Assembly: GCA_005889285.1 (NCBI GenBank)
Contig: VBFF01000045.1
Span: forward strand, 1 to 12,529
Length of the DNA stretch: 12,529 bases
Direction: 5' to 3'
Source: Chloroflexota bacterium
GTDB taxonomy: Bacteria > Chloroflexota > Dormibacteria > CF-121
Shown: one piece after another, positions 6,375-12,529 of the stretch
Position numbering within the stretch: the first letter of the stretch is position 1
Layout: each line of letters opens with the position of its first letter
The notes under the pieces: generated by a model
Database searches by the model: none
What the model was told of the DNA's origin: nothing
What the model saw: the letters and a program-made list of their open reading frames with translations, nothing else
Made by a program: the position numbers and the translations under genes

Positions 6375-7940
6375 GTGTTTGTCGTTGCCGCCGGGCTGCG
6401 CCTGTGGGGGATCAACTTCGGGCTGCCAGCCCTTTATCGACCGGACGAGGACGTCACGGTCGGTCGGGCGATGGGTATCTTGCATGGCGTCCTGAACCCT
6501 CACTTCGCCGACTGGCCGCATCTCTACTTCTATGTGGCGGCCGCCTGGCTGGCGCCATTTCGTCTGCTGGGCCTGGTCTCCGATCCGGCGTCGGGCTATC
6601 TCGGCGTTCGGGTCCTCGATGCGCTGCTCGGCAGTCTCACGGTGTTGCTCGTCTTCGAGTTCGCCCGTCGCGCCTACGGATGGCTCGCGGGAATCTTCGG
6701 GGCGGCGGCGCTGGCGGTCGCCTTCCTCCACGTCCGCGACAGCCATTTCGGGACGCTCGACATCCCGCTCAGCCTCGCCTGTGTCGCGGCGATGTACGTC
6801 GCCTACCGCACGCTGCAGGCGCGCGGCGTCCGGCCGCTCCTGATCAACGGGATCACCCTCGGCGTGGCGGCGAGCCTGAAGTACAACGGCGCCCTCGTCT
6901 TCGCGGGGATCGCCGCGGCGCAAACGCTGCGGGCGCGGGCGGAGCTCATCCGATGGCAACGGCTGCTGTTGCGGCTGGCATTGATTGGCGTCATCGGCAT
7001 CGTCACCCTGGCACTCACCTCCCCCTTCCTGGTGCTCGATCCAGGAATGACCCAGCACGGCATCGGCTACATCTTTCAGCACCTGGGGCGGGCGACCGCC
7101 CCCGCGATCGGGTGGGTACGGCTGAGCGTGGCGCTGTGGTTTGGCATCGATCCCGTGCTCGTGCTGCTGGCGGTCATCGGGGTTGCCTATGCAGCATGGC
7201 GACGGCAACCGGCCGATTGGATCATCCTGACGTTTCTGCTCGTCTACTTCCTGTTGATCGGCGCCGGCCGTTCGGTCTTTCTGCGCTACGCCGACCCGAT
7301 GATTCCCTTGCTGCTGCTGCTCGGCGGCCGGGCTCTGGCCGCATTGGTCCAACTGACCGCACCGGGTCGCACGCGGCGACTGGCGCTGGGCGTGGCATTC
7401 GTCCTGATCGCGGTGGCGCCGCTCGTTCACGACGTTCGTTACGACCTCTTGATTCAGCAGACCGATACCCGCACCCTCGCCTTCGACTGGCTGGCCCAGC
7501 ACGTGCCTGCCGGCGGCAGGGCCGCGGTACCGTACATGGCCGGTCCGGCGCACGACCAGGCGATGATCGACAGCGGCGAGCACAGCCACGGGGCGACGGA
7601 CGCCTACATCGCGTCCTTCCTCGACAGCCGGCTGGAAACGCAGTACACCATCCATGAGTTGACGCGCGACGACCTGCAGTTGACATCGCTCGACAGTTTT
7701 CGCAACGAGGGGATTACCTACGTGGTCATCGGCTATGAGACCCCCGGCACCGGGTGCGGCACGCTCAGCCCGCTCGAGCAGGCCTTGCGCGCGCAGGGAC
7801 CACCGCTGGCGAGCTTTTCACCTACGAACGGATGTCCGGACAGTGTCTTCGACCCGATCGACACCTACTATGTGCCGCTTGCCGGATATGAAGGGTGGGT
7901 CAGGCCCGGCCCACAAATTCGAATTTACCGGCTGGGGTAA
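6375..7940 (+). CDS. GT-C fold membrane glycosyltransferase (PMT/ArnT-like, GT39/GT83 type)
   Basis: This 521-residue multipass protein has roughly nine to eleven hydrophobic segments over residues 1-350, then a soluble C-terminal domain (about 360-521). The first loop carries the acidic motif YRPDEDV (21-27), the Asp/Glu pair expected of GT-C enzymes using polyprenyl-phosphate sugars, followed by DWPHLYFYV (46-54). Other family-like features are HVRDSHFGTLDIP (119-131) and GVAASLKYNGALV (163-175). The likely role is sugar transfer to a protein or envelope acceptor on the outer face of the membrane; neither donor nor acceptor can be told. GTG 6375 is the only plausible start found. It lies close to the first membrane segment, so the true N-terminus may be slightly longer. 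It starts 43 nt after the thioredoxin reductase gene with no terminator seen between, but functional linkage is unclear. Confidence 0.85.
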   Translation: MFVVAAGLRLWGINFGLPALYRPDEDVTVGRAMGILHGVLNPHFADWPHLYFYVAAAWLAPFRLLGLVSDPASGYLGVRVLDALLGSLTVLLVFEFARRAYGWLAGIFGAAALAVAFLHVRDSHFGTLDIPLSLACVAAMYVAYRTLQARGVRPLLINGITLGVAASLKYNGALVFAGIAAAQTLRARAELIRWQRLLLRLALIGVIGIVTLALTSPFLVLDPGMTQHGIGYIFQHLGRATAPAIGWVRLSVALWFGIDPVLVLLAVIGVAYAAWRRQPADWIILTFLLVYFLLIGAGRSVFLRYADPMIPLLLLLGGRALAALVQLTAPGRTRRLALGVAFVLIAVAPLVHDVRYDLLIQQTDTRTLAFDWLAQHVPAGGRAAVPYMAGPAHDQAMIDSGEHSHGATDAYIASFLDSRLETQYTIHELTRDDLQLTSLDSFRNEGITYVVIGYETPGTGCGTLSPLEQALRAQGPPLASFSPTNGCPDSVFDPIDTYYVPLAGYEGWVRPGPQIRIYRLG

Positions 7941-7958
7941 TGCGTTCGATTCGGGCGC

Positions 7959-7988
7959 TTGGCCCAGCGCCAGACCGGCCTCTATAGT
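7959..7988 (+). promoter_or_regulatory. Sigma-70-type promoter for the zinc-ribbon gene
   Basis: TTGGCC (7959-7964) and TATAGT (7983-7988) are separated by 18 nt and lie in the 56-nt gap between genes. Only 8 nt separate the -10 box from the GTG start, so the transcript would have almost no leader. No ribosome binding site is apparent. Confidence 0.5.
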
Positions 7989-7996
7989 GGAAAGCA

Positions 7997-8323
7997 GTGA
8001 ACCTGATCGCGCTGATCAAGGAGCGAGCCAAGTACTACAAGTGCCTCGCCTGCTCGCAGGCGCTGGCCGACTGCCAGGTGAAGCTGCTCAACGAGGCGGA
8101 TGGCCACTGCACTGTCGAGGTGACCTGCGCCAACTGCGGGGTCAGCTTCGTCGCGGTCCTCTTGCTCAAGAAGGCCAAGCATCCCGACGGTCTCCCCAAG
8201 GCCGCCGAGGAAGGACCGATCAGCACCGATGAGATGCTCGACGTCCACGAGTACATGAAGGCGTTCAGCGGGTCCCTGAATGAGCTGGCCCGCGGGCGTC
8301 CCTCGCGCCCGACGCCCTCGTAG
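7997..8323 (+). CDS. Small zinc-ribbon-like protein of unknown function
   Basis: This 108-residue acidic protein starts at GTG 7997. It has two CxxC pairs, CLAC (16-19) and CANC (44-47), 24 residues apart, which is the layout of a treble-clef or zinc-ribbon metal site. Cys26 and Cys38 are additional. A hydrophobic strand FVAVLLL (51-57) and an acidic segment with ISTDEMLDVHEYMKAFSG (75-92) follow; the latter is probably helical. I do not recognise a named family. It has its own promoter candidate and sits just upstream of the cysteine desulfurase gene on the same strand. Confidence 0.7.
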   Translation: MNLIALIKERAKYYKCLACSQALADCQVKLLNEADGHCTVEVTCANCGVSFVAVLLLKKAKHPDGLPKAAEEGPISTDEMLDVHEYMKAFSGSLNELARGRPSRPTPS

Positions 8324-8349
8324 TCACTGCGCTCGACGCACCATAGAAT
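8321..8349 (+). promoter_or_regulatory. Candidate promoter for the cysteine desulfurase gene
   Basis: TAGTCA (8321-8326, four of six matches to TTGACA) and TAGAAT (8344-8349) are 17 nt apart. The ATG at 8357 begins 7 nt after the -10 box, which would put transcription start at or next to the start codon and imply a leaderless mRNA. Confidence 0.45.
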
Positions 8350-8356
8350 GGTGTCG

Positions 8357-9514
8357 ATGGTTTACCTCGACCATTCAGCGACCACGCCACTCGATCCCGA
8401 GGTGCTCCAGGCGATGATGCCGTACCTCACCGACGAGTTCGGCAACGCCTCAAGTGTCTATGGGCTTGGTCAACGCGCGCGCCAGGCGATCGACCAGGCG
8501 CGCGACGAGGTCGCCGCCTATTACGGGGTGGCCGCCAAGGAGGTCATCTTCACCTCGGGCGGCACGGAGGGCGACAACTTCGCGCTCCAGGGGATCGCGC
8601 AGCGGAACGCCGACCGCGGACGGCATGTGATCACCTCCACCATCGAGCATGATGCGGTGCTCCGTTCGGCGGAGGCGCTCGAGCAGGCCGGCTTCGAAGT
8701 GACGCGGCTCCCCGTCGATCGCACCGGCGTGGTCGATCCCGCCCAGCTGGGCAGGGCGCTGCGGCCCGACACGATCCTGGTCAGCATCATGCACGCGAAC
8801 AACGAGATCGGCACCATCGAGCCGATCCGCGAGCTGGTCGCGGTCACGCGCGAGCGAAGCAGCGCCTACTTCCACACCGACGCCGTGCAATCGACGGGAA
8901 AAATCCCGACACGCATCGATGAGCTCGGGGTCGACCTGCTCTCCATGTCGGCGCACAAGCTGCACGGCCCCAAGGGCGTGGGCTGCCTAGTTGTTCGGTC
9001 GGGCGTGCGGCTTCTGCCGCAAATGCTGGGAGGCGGGCACGAACGCAACCGCCGCGCGGGGACGGAGAACGTCGCCGGCATCGTGGGACTGGCGAAAGCC
9101 ATCGGCATCGCGCAGCGCGACATGGCGAAGAACACCGCGCACCTCACCGCTCTGCGGGACCGCCTGATCGTGGGCGTCCTCGGCCGCATCCCCGGGGCTG
9201 AGCTCACGGGTCACCCGGTGAACCGCCTTCCGCACCACGCCAGCTTCCTGTTCGAGGGCGTGGAGGGGGAGTCGCTCTTGCTGCAACTCGACATGGACGG
9301 TTTCGCCGCCTCGTCGGGATCAGCCTGCACCTCGGGCTCGCTGGAACCGAGCCATGTCATCCTGGCGCTCGGCTACCCGCGGGAACGCGCCCTTGGCAGC
9401 CTGCGACTGTCGGTCGGCAAGGGCAACACGGAAAGCGAGATCGAGCTCGTCCTCGATCGGCTGCCAGGAATGGTCGCCCGCCTGCGTGCCATGACCCCCA
9501 TCTCGGCCGCCTGA
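8357..9514 (+). CDS. Cysteine desulfurase, NifS/IscS family (PLP-dependent)
   Basis: This 385-residue enzyme removes sulfur from L-cysteine as an enzyme-bound persulfide for Fe-S cluster and thiocofactor synthesis. Members also act on selenocysteine. The start MVYLDHSATTP is the family N-terminus, so ATG 8357 is preferred over in-frame ATG 8348. Visible features are TSGGTEGDN (66-74), the PLP-stacking His98 in IEHDAV, HANNEIG (146-152), Asp175 and Gln178 in HTDAVQST, the PLP lysine Lys201 in SAHKLHGPKG, RAGTEN (233-238) and the catalytic Cys324 in SSGSACTSGS. All catalytic residues are present. No IscU or SufU scaffold gene is adjacent, so the specific role (isc, suf-like, tRNA thiolation or selenium supply) cannot be settled. 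The DUF2203 gene follows after 9 nt. Confidence 0.95.
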   Translation: MVYLDHSATTPLDPEVLQAMMPYLTDEFGNASSVYGLGQRARQAIDQARDEVAAYYGVAAKEVIFTSGGTEGDNFALQGIAQRNADRGRHVITSTIEHDAVLRSAEALEQAGFEVTRLPVDRTGVVDPAQLGRALRPDTILVSIMHANNEIGTIEPIRELVAVTRERSSAYFHTDAVQSTGKIPTRIDELGVDLLSMSAHKLHGPKGVGCLVVRSGVRLLPQMLGGGHERNRRAGTENVAGIVGLAKAIGIAQRDMAKNTAHLTALRDRLIVGVLGRIPGAELTGHPVNRLPHHASFLFEGVEGESLLLQLDMDGFAASSGSACTSGSLEPSHVILALGYPRERALGSLRLSVGKGNTESEIELVLDRLPGMVARLRAMTPISAA

Positions 9515-9523
9515 GCGGAACAA

Positions 9524-9898
9524 ATGCCAGAGAAGTTCTACAGCGTCGAGGAGGCCAATGCCCTCGTGCCCAAATTGAAGCCATTGCTGGAGCGGATCCG
9601 GGCCACCCAGGACGCGCTGGCCAAGGACAAGACGGTGGCGGCCGTCAGGGAGAAGGCGTCACACAACGGCGGTGGCCTCCCCGGGCGCCATCTGTCCGAG
9701 CTGCAGCGAACGCTCGAGCGCGACGCGCGCCAACTGCAGGAGTGGGGCATCGTGCTGCGCGACCCCTCGATCGGATTGATCGATTTCCTGCACCAGCGTG
9801 AGGGCGAGACCGTTTGTCTCTGCTGGAAGCTCGGCGAGTCCAGAGTCGAATGGTGGCACCCGGTCGACACCGGCATCGCCGGGCGGCAGCACCTCTAG
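9524..9898 (+). CDS. DUF2203 family protein
   Basis: This 124-residue soluble protein matches DUF2203 (PF09969): N-terminal YSVEEANALVPKLKPLLERI (6-25), a helical middle with an NGGG turn, and a C-terminal GIVLRDPSIGLIDF, then ETVCLCWKLGE, VEWWHP and the terminal GIAGRQHL. The family has no established biochemical function and is common in Chloroflexota, Actinomycetota and relatives. It begins 9 nt after the cysteine desulfurase stop and is almost certainly cotranscribed with it. Its TAG stop shares the palindrome CTAG with the stop of the convergent RDD gene. Confidence 0.9.
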   Translation: MPEKFYSVEEANALVPKLKPLLERIRATQDALAKDKTVAAVREKASHNGGGLPGRHLSELQRTLERDARQLQEWGIVLRDPSIGLIDFLHQREGETVCLCWKLGESRVEWWHPVDTGIAGRQHL

Positions 9899-10971
9899 CC
9901 GTTTCCGAAGACGACGGCGAGAACGAAGATCAGCAAGAGAATGCCGGAGATGGTGAGACCAATGATCCCCAGCAGGCGGCCGGTGCGCGCTTTGTCATCG
10001 CCCTGATATTTCTGCGGCTCCGCCCGAATGGCTTTCACCGCGTCGCCACCGAACACGATCGAGAGAATGCCGGTCGGGATGGCGATGATCGGCATCCAGA
10101 AGAAGATCAGCGTCGTCACGCCCCAGGTCATCGCACTCGAGGCATTGCGGTGCACGGGTCGCACGGCAGAGATTCCCTCGCGTTCGGCGAGCTGGTCGAG
10201 CGCCGCCAGGGGACCGGCGGCGGCGACGACATCCGGCAGTGCCGCGCGTAACGCCGGTTCCGCGCTCCTCGCCAGCGCCTCGCGGCGAGCAGCGGGCAGC
10301 AGTTCGCGCCGGGCCGCGTAGGCCACCACCAGGCGGCGCAGCGACGGATCCACCGGACGGTCGATCGCTGCTGACGGCTCGCCGGCGACGGGGGTATCCG
10401 TGCTGGGGGTTGACCAGATGGACGAGACAGGCTTTGGCGGAGGCGCGGCCGTCGGCGCGGTGCTGGCCAGGTCGTAGAGGCTGACGCGTTCACGGTCGCG
10501 CACGACGAGGGTGCCAGCCGCGAAATCGCCGAGCCGCTTGGCCCGGCTGTTACTGAACATGGTCACGATGCCGATCGCGTAGAACGCCGGCAGGAAGTCC
10601 ACCACCCGAACCAGGTTGCGGATCGCCGCCTGGCTGATGGTGAGAGGCTCCCCATGGTCACCGACCGCCCGTAGGCGTACATACCGTTTTCCCAGCGTCT
10701 GCCCATTCCAGGCGGCCTCGCTGATGAGGAAGTAGCCGGCGATCAGGACGAAGCTGAGGATCAGCTCCACCAGCCCGAAGACCTGGATCGAGTTGAAGAT
10801 GCCGCCCAGCGCCGCCGCTCCGATGGTGAGGACGATCTGGATCACGGTAATCACCAGCACGTCGATGAACTGCGCCAGGAAACGGCTCCCGATGCCCGCG
10901 ATCTCGTACTGGAACGCCACCCGTTCCGGCGTGGAGACAACCAGGTCGTCTGAGGAATCCGGCGGCTGCAC
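9895..10971 (-). CDS. RDD family membrane protein with C-terminal DUF4190-like two-helix domain
   Basis: This 358-residue protein has an N-terminal RDD domain (about 22-160): GIGSRFLAQFIDVLVI with Arg30 and Asp37, membrane segments near 35-58, 64-86 and 125-140, the NGQTLGKRYVRLRAV motif (89-103) and SNSRAKRLGDFAAGTLVV (140-157). A Pro/Thr-rich linker (170-210) precedes a cytoplasmic helical region containing YAARRELLPAARREALA (218-234). Two more membrane segments flank GDAVKAIRAEPQKYQGD (309-325) in the pattern of DUF4190. RDD proteins are poorly understood, with some linked to ion or proton transport. It is divergent from the SpoIIM-family gene, a pairing often seen in Actinomycetota and relatives. 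Start ATG 10971. Confidence 0.9.
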   Translation of the reverse strand: MQPPDSSDDLVVSTPERVAFQYEIAGIGSRFLAQFIDVLVITVIQIVLTIGAAALGGIFNSIQVFGLVELILSFVLIAGYFLISEAAWNGQTLGKRYVRLRAVGDHGEPLTISQAAIRNLVRVVDFLPAFYAIGIVTMFSNSRAKRLGDFAAGTLVVRDRERVSLYDLASTAPTAAPPPKPVSSIWSTPSTDTPVAGEPSAAIDRPVDPSLRRLVVAYAARRELLPAARREALARSAEPALRAALPDVVAAAGPLAALDQLAEREGISAVRPVHRNASSAMTWGVTTLIFFWMPIIAIPTGILSIVFGGDAVKAIRAEPQKYQGDDKARTGRLLGIIGLTISGILLLIFVLAVVFGNG

Positions 10972-11032
10972 GCCTGCAGTCTACCGCCCGTTCACGGAGA
11001 GATTTCAGGCCGCCGTGCGTCATCATGGATAG
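10972..11032. promoter_or_regulatory. Divergent promoter region of the RDD and SpoIIM-family genes
   Basis: This 61-bp gap must contain the start signals for both genes. On the plus strand CATCAT (11021-11026) lies 6 nt before the ATG as a weak -10 candidate. No clear -35 box or ribosome binding site is seen on either strand. Confidence 0.3.
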
Positions 11033-12007
11033 ATGCGCGCCGATGAGTTCGTAACCCGGCGGCGGCCCGAGTGGGACCGTTTGGAAAAATTGTTGCAGCG
11101 AGCCGGGACGAGCCGCGTCGGCGGGTTGCTGCCGACGGAGGTCCTGTCACTGGCCGCGCTCTATCGCCGCGCGACCGCCGACTTTGCCCGCGCCAAGCGC
11201 GACTGGCCCACCGAGCCGGTTGCCGGATACTTGAACGGCCTGGTCGCGCGCGGTCACGCCGCGGTGTACCGGCAGGGCGGCAATCTCGGGGAACGGATCG
11301 CGGTCTTCTACAAACGCACCTTGCCGCAGACCTACCGCGAAGCGGCCCCCTACCTGATCGCGGCCGCGCTTCTGTTGTTCGGCCCGGCCGTCATCGCCTT
11401 CATCGCCGTCACCCTCGACCCGAAGCTGGCCTACGCGCTGGTCCCCGCGCAAATCGTGCAGGGGGTTCACAATCACCAACTCTGGACCCAGATCTCGCCC
11501 GACACGCGCGCGCTGATGTCGGGGGTGATCATGACGAACAACATCAACGTGTCGATCCTCGCCTTCGCATTTGGCGTGCTGCTCGGCCTGCCGACGGTCT
11601 ACGTGCTGATGACGAACGGGATCCAGCTGGGCGGCCTCCTCGGCCTGACCAACGCCTACGGCATCGCACCCGGGCTGCTCGATTTCGTGATCGCGCACGG
11701 CGTGCTCGAGCTCTCGGTTGTGGTCGCGGCGGGTGCCAGCGGGTTGATGATGGGCTGGGCCATCCTCTCACCGGGTGCGTACCGGCGCCGCGATGCGCTC
11801 GTGCTGGCGGCGCGCAAGGCCGTCATCATCCTGGCGGGCCTGGCACCCTTGCTCATCATCGCCGGCATCATCGAGGGAAACCTCAGCCCGTCGGATGCGC
11901 CCACCGGCGTCAAGGTCGCCGTCGGCCTGACGACCGGCGTGCTGCTCTATGGATACTTGCTCTTCACGGGCCGGTCGCGTCAGAAGCCGCCGGTGAACGC
12001 GGCGTAG
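11033..12007 (+). CDS. SpoIIM/DUF95-family integral membrane protein
   Basis: This 324-residue protein starts [20 protein letters not shown], the usual N-terminus of SpoIIM-like (PF01944) proteins of non-sporulating high-GC bacteria. A cytoplasmic helical region (1-105) with [12 protein letters not shown] (91-102) is followed by five or six membrane segments (about 107-130, 170-195, 198-215, 218-252, 265-285 and 296-312) and the conserved [20 protein letters not shown] region (168-187) and HGVLELS. SpoIIM is named for endospore engulfment in Bacillus, but relatives outside that group have unknown membrane roles. No other sporulation gene is present, so the name does not imply sporulation. It is divergent from the RDD gene across 61 bp. 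Its 3' end overlaps the convergent propeller gene by 28 bp. Confidence 0.92.
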   Translation: MRADEFVTRRRPEWDRLEKLLQRAGTSRVGGLLPTEVLSLAALYRRATADFARAKRDWPTEPVAGYLNGLVARGHAAVYRQGGNLGERIAVFYKRTLPQTYREAAPYLIAAALLLFGPAVIAFIAVTLDPKLAYALVPAQIVQGVHNHQLWTQISPDTRALMSGVIMTNNINVSILAFAFGVLLGLPTVYVLMTNGIQLGGLLGLTNAYGIAPGLLDFVIAHGVLELSVVVAAGASGLMMGWAILSPGAYRRRDALVLAARKAVIILAGLAPLLIIAGIIEGNLSPSDAPTGVKVAVGLTTGVLLYGYLLFTGRSRQKPPVNAA

Positions 12008-12529
12008 AGCAACCCCTTTACGACCTGCGTCGCCTGGCCGTCGGCAGCGACGATCCAGAGCTCGTCGAGCGCACCGCTACGATCCGCGCCCCCGACCCCG
12101 ATCGCCATGGCCGTCCCGTTCGGCTGCGACATGGCAAAGGCGGGACGGCCGACCATGGCCGGATCACCGGCCTGTCGCCATAGGACCTTTGCGGTCTGCC
12201 ATTCGAGGAGCGTCACGTCGCTGCCGCTGAGGATGGGCACCGTCACCACGCGCGTCCCATCCCAGGAGAATCGCAGGACGCGCTGGTTATCGAGCCGGGC
12301 CACCGTCCGCCCATCGACTACCCGCCGGATCATCGTGAACGCGGTCGCAAGCTGGCCTTGAGCGTCAAAAGTTGTCGTCTGCTCCGCCAGATACCGCCCA
12401 TCGCGCGAGCTGATCACGCCGACGCCTGCCGCGCCATACGATCGCTGGTACACAAGGCGTCCCGTCGTCAGCGCGATCACACGGACCGCGGCGGTGCCTC
12501 CCATCCCGTTATCCGCGATCACGGCACGG
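11980..12529 (-). CDS. Beta-propeller-like protein, N-terminal part outside the window
   Basis: The frame is open from the right window edge to TGA at 11980-11982, giving about 182 residues of the C-terminal part. An in-frame GTG at 12522 exists, but sequence upstream is open to the edge, so the gene most likely starts outside. The sequence repeats blade-like units: [56 protein letters not shown] and [16 protein letters not shown]. These are typical of WD40/TolB-like propellers. The last blade ends in [11 protein letters not shown]. No catalytic motif is visible, and binding partner and location cannot be told from this part. It overlaps the end of the convergent SpoIIM-family gene by 28 bp. 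Confidence 0.7.
   Translation of the reverse strand, partial: RAVIADNGMGGTAAVRVIALTTGRLVYQRSYGAAGVGVISSRDGRYLAEQTTTFDAQGQLATAFTMIRRVVDGRTVARLDNQRVLRFSWDGTRVVTVPILSGSDVTLLEWQTAKVLWRQAGDPAMVGRPAFAMSQPNGTAMAIGVGGADRSGALDELWIVAADGQATQVVKGLLYAAFTGGF

Noticed and set aside
6303..7655. A long minus-strand open frame of about 450 codons opposite the glycosyltransferase
   Set aside because: Its product is rich in Arg, Gln, Asp and Pro with no recognisable domain, as expected for the antisense of a high-GC membrane protein gene. The plus-strand frame shows clear GT-C features.
11033..12007. SpoIIM homology as evidence for sporulation
   Set aside because: The family is widespread in non-sporulating bacteria, usually beside RDD proteins as here, and no other sporulation gene is visible.
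11071..12183. A plus-strand 370-codon frame overlapping the SpoIIM-family gene in another frame
   Set aside because: It is Arg/Gly/Pro-rich, typical of an out-of-frame reading of GC-rich DNA. The SpoIIM-family frame has clear membrane segments and conserved motifs.

Overview
This is a high-GC bacterial window with densely packed genes. It holds no tRNA, rRNA, CRISPR array or mobile element that I can see. The gene mix suggests the Chloroflexota / Dormibacterota / Actinomycetota side of the tree: an RDD protein divergent from a SpoIIM-family protein, DUF2203, an NqrB/RnfD-like protein of the UnbU type, COG4315 lipoproteins, and an ECF sigma factor joined to a Rieske protein. I place it there by gene content only, with modest confidence.

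Layout. 1-867 (-): C-terminally cut NqrB/RnfD-like membrane protein. 870-2778 (+): a lipoprotein, then an anchored SH3b protein. 2792-5204 (-): a probable four-gene unit, transcribed as ECF sigma factor, membrane Rieske protein (4-bp overlap with sigma), COG4315 lipoprotein, and an AhpD/carboxymuconolactone-decarboxylase (CMD) family peroxidase. 5333-7940 (+), divergent from that unit: thioredoxin reductase and a GT-C glycosyltransferase. 7997-9898 (+): small zinc-ribbon protein, cysteine desulfurase, DUF2203 protein. 9895-10971 (-) and 11033-12007 (+): divergent RDD and SpoIIM-family membrane proteins. 11980-12529 (-): C-terminal part of a beta-propeller-like protein.

The main discovery is in the AhpD-like gene (2792-3385, -). 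Naive translation breaks it into two short ORFs, but they lie in the same frame and are separated by a single TGA at 3137-3139. This TGA sits exactly where the family has the second, peroxide-reactive cysteine of its CxxC motif. Read through, the gene gives one 197-residue protein with the motif C-H-Y-U-x3-H and a correctly spaced upstream Glu. A hairpin whose loop contains GU lies 25 nt after the UGA, as expected of a bacterial SECIS element. I interpret it as a selenoprotein, a thiol/selenol peroxidase. The gene also terminates at a normal TGA, so UGA would have two meanings within it.

Functional picture (inference). The sigma factor and the Rieske protein look like a sensor pair: the Rieske protein has a cytoplasmic N-terminal segment, one membrane or Tat segment and an external 2Fe-2S domain. 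They may control a redox or oxidative-stress unit that includes the selenoperoxidase, with thioredoxin reductase transcribed from the same divergent region. The rest of the window looks like ordinary housekeeping and envelope genes. Several genes have a -10-like hexamer only 6-11 nt before the start codon, suggesting leaderless or nearly leaderless mRNAs.
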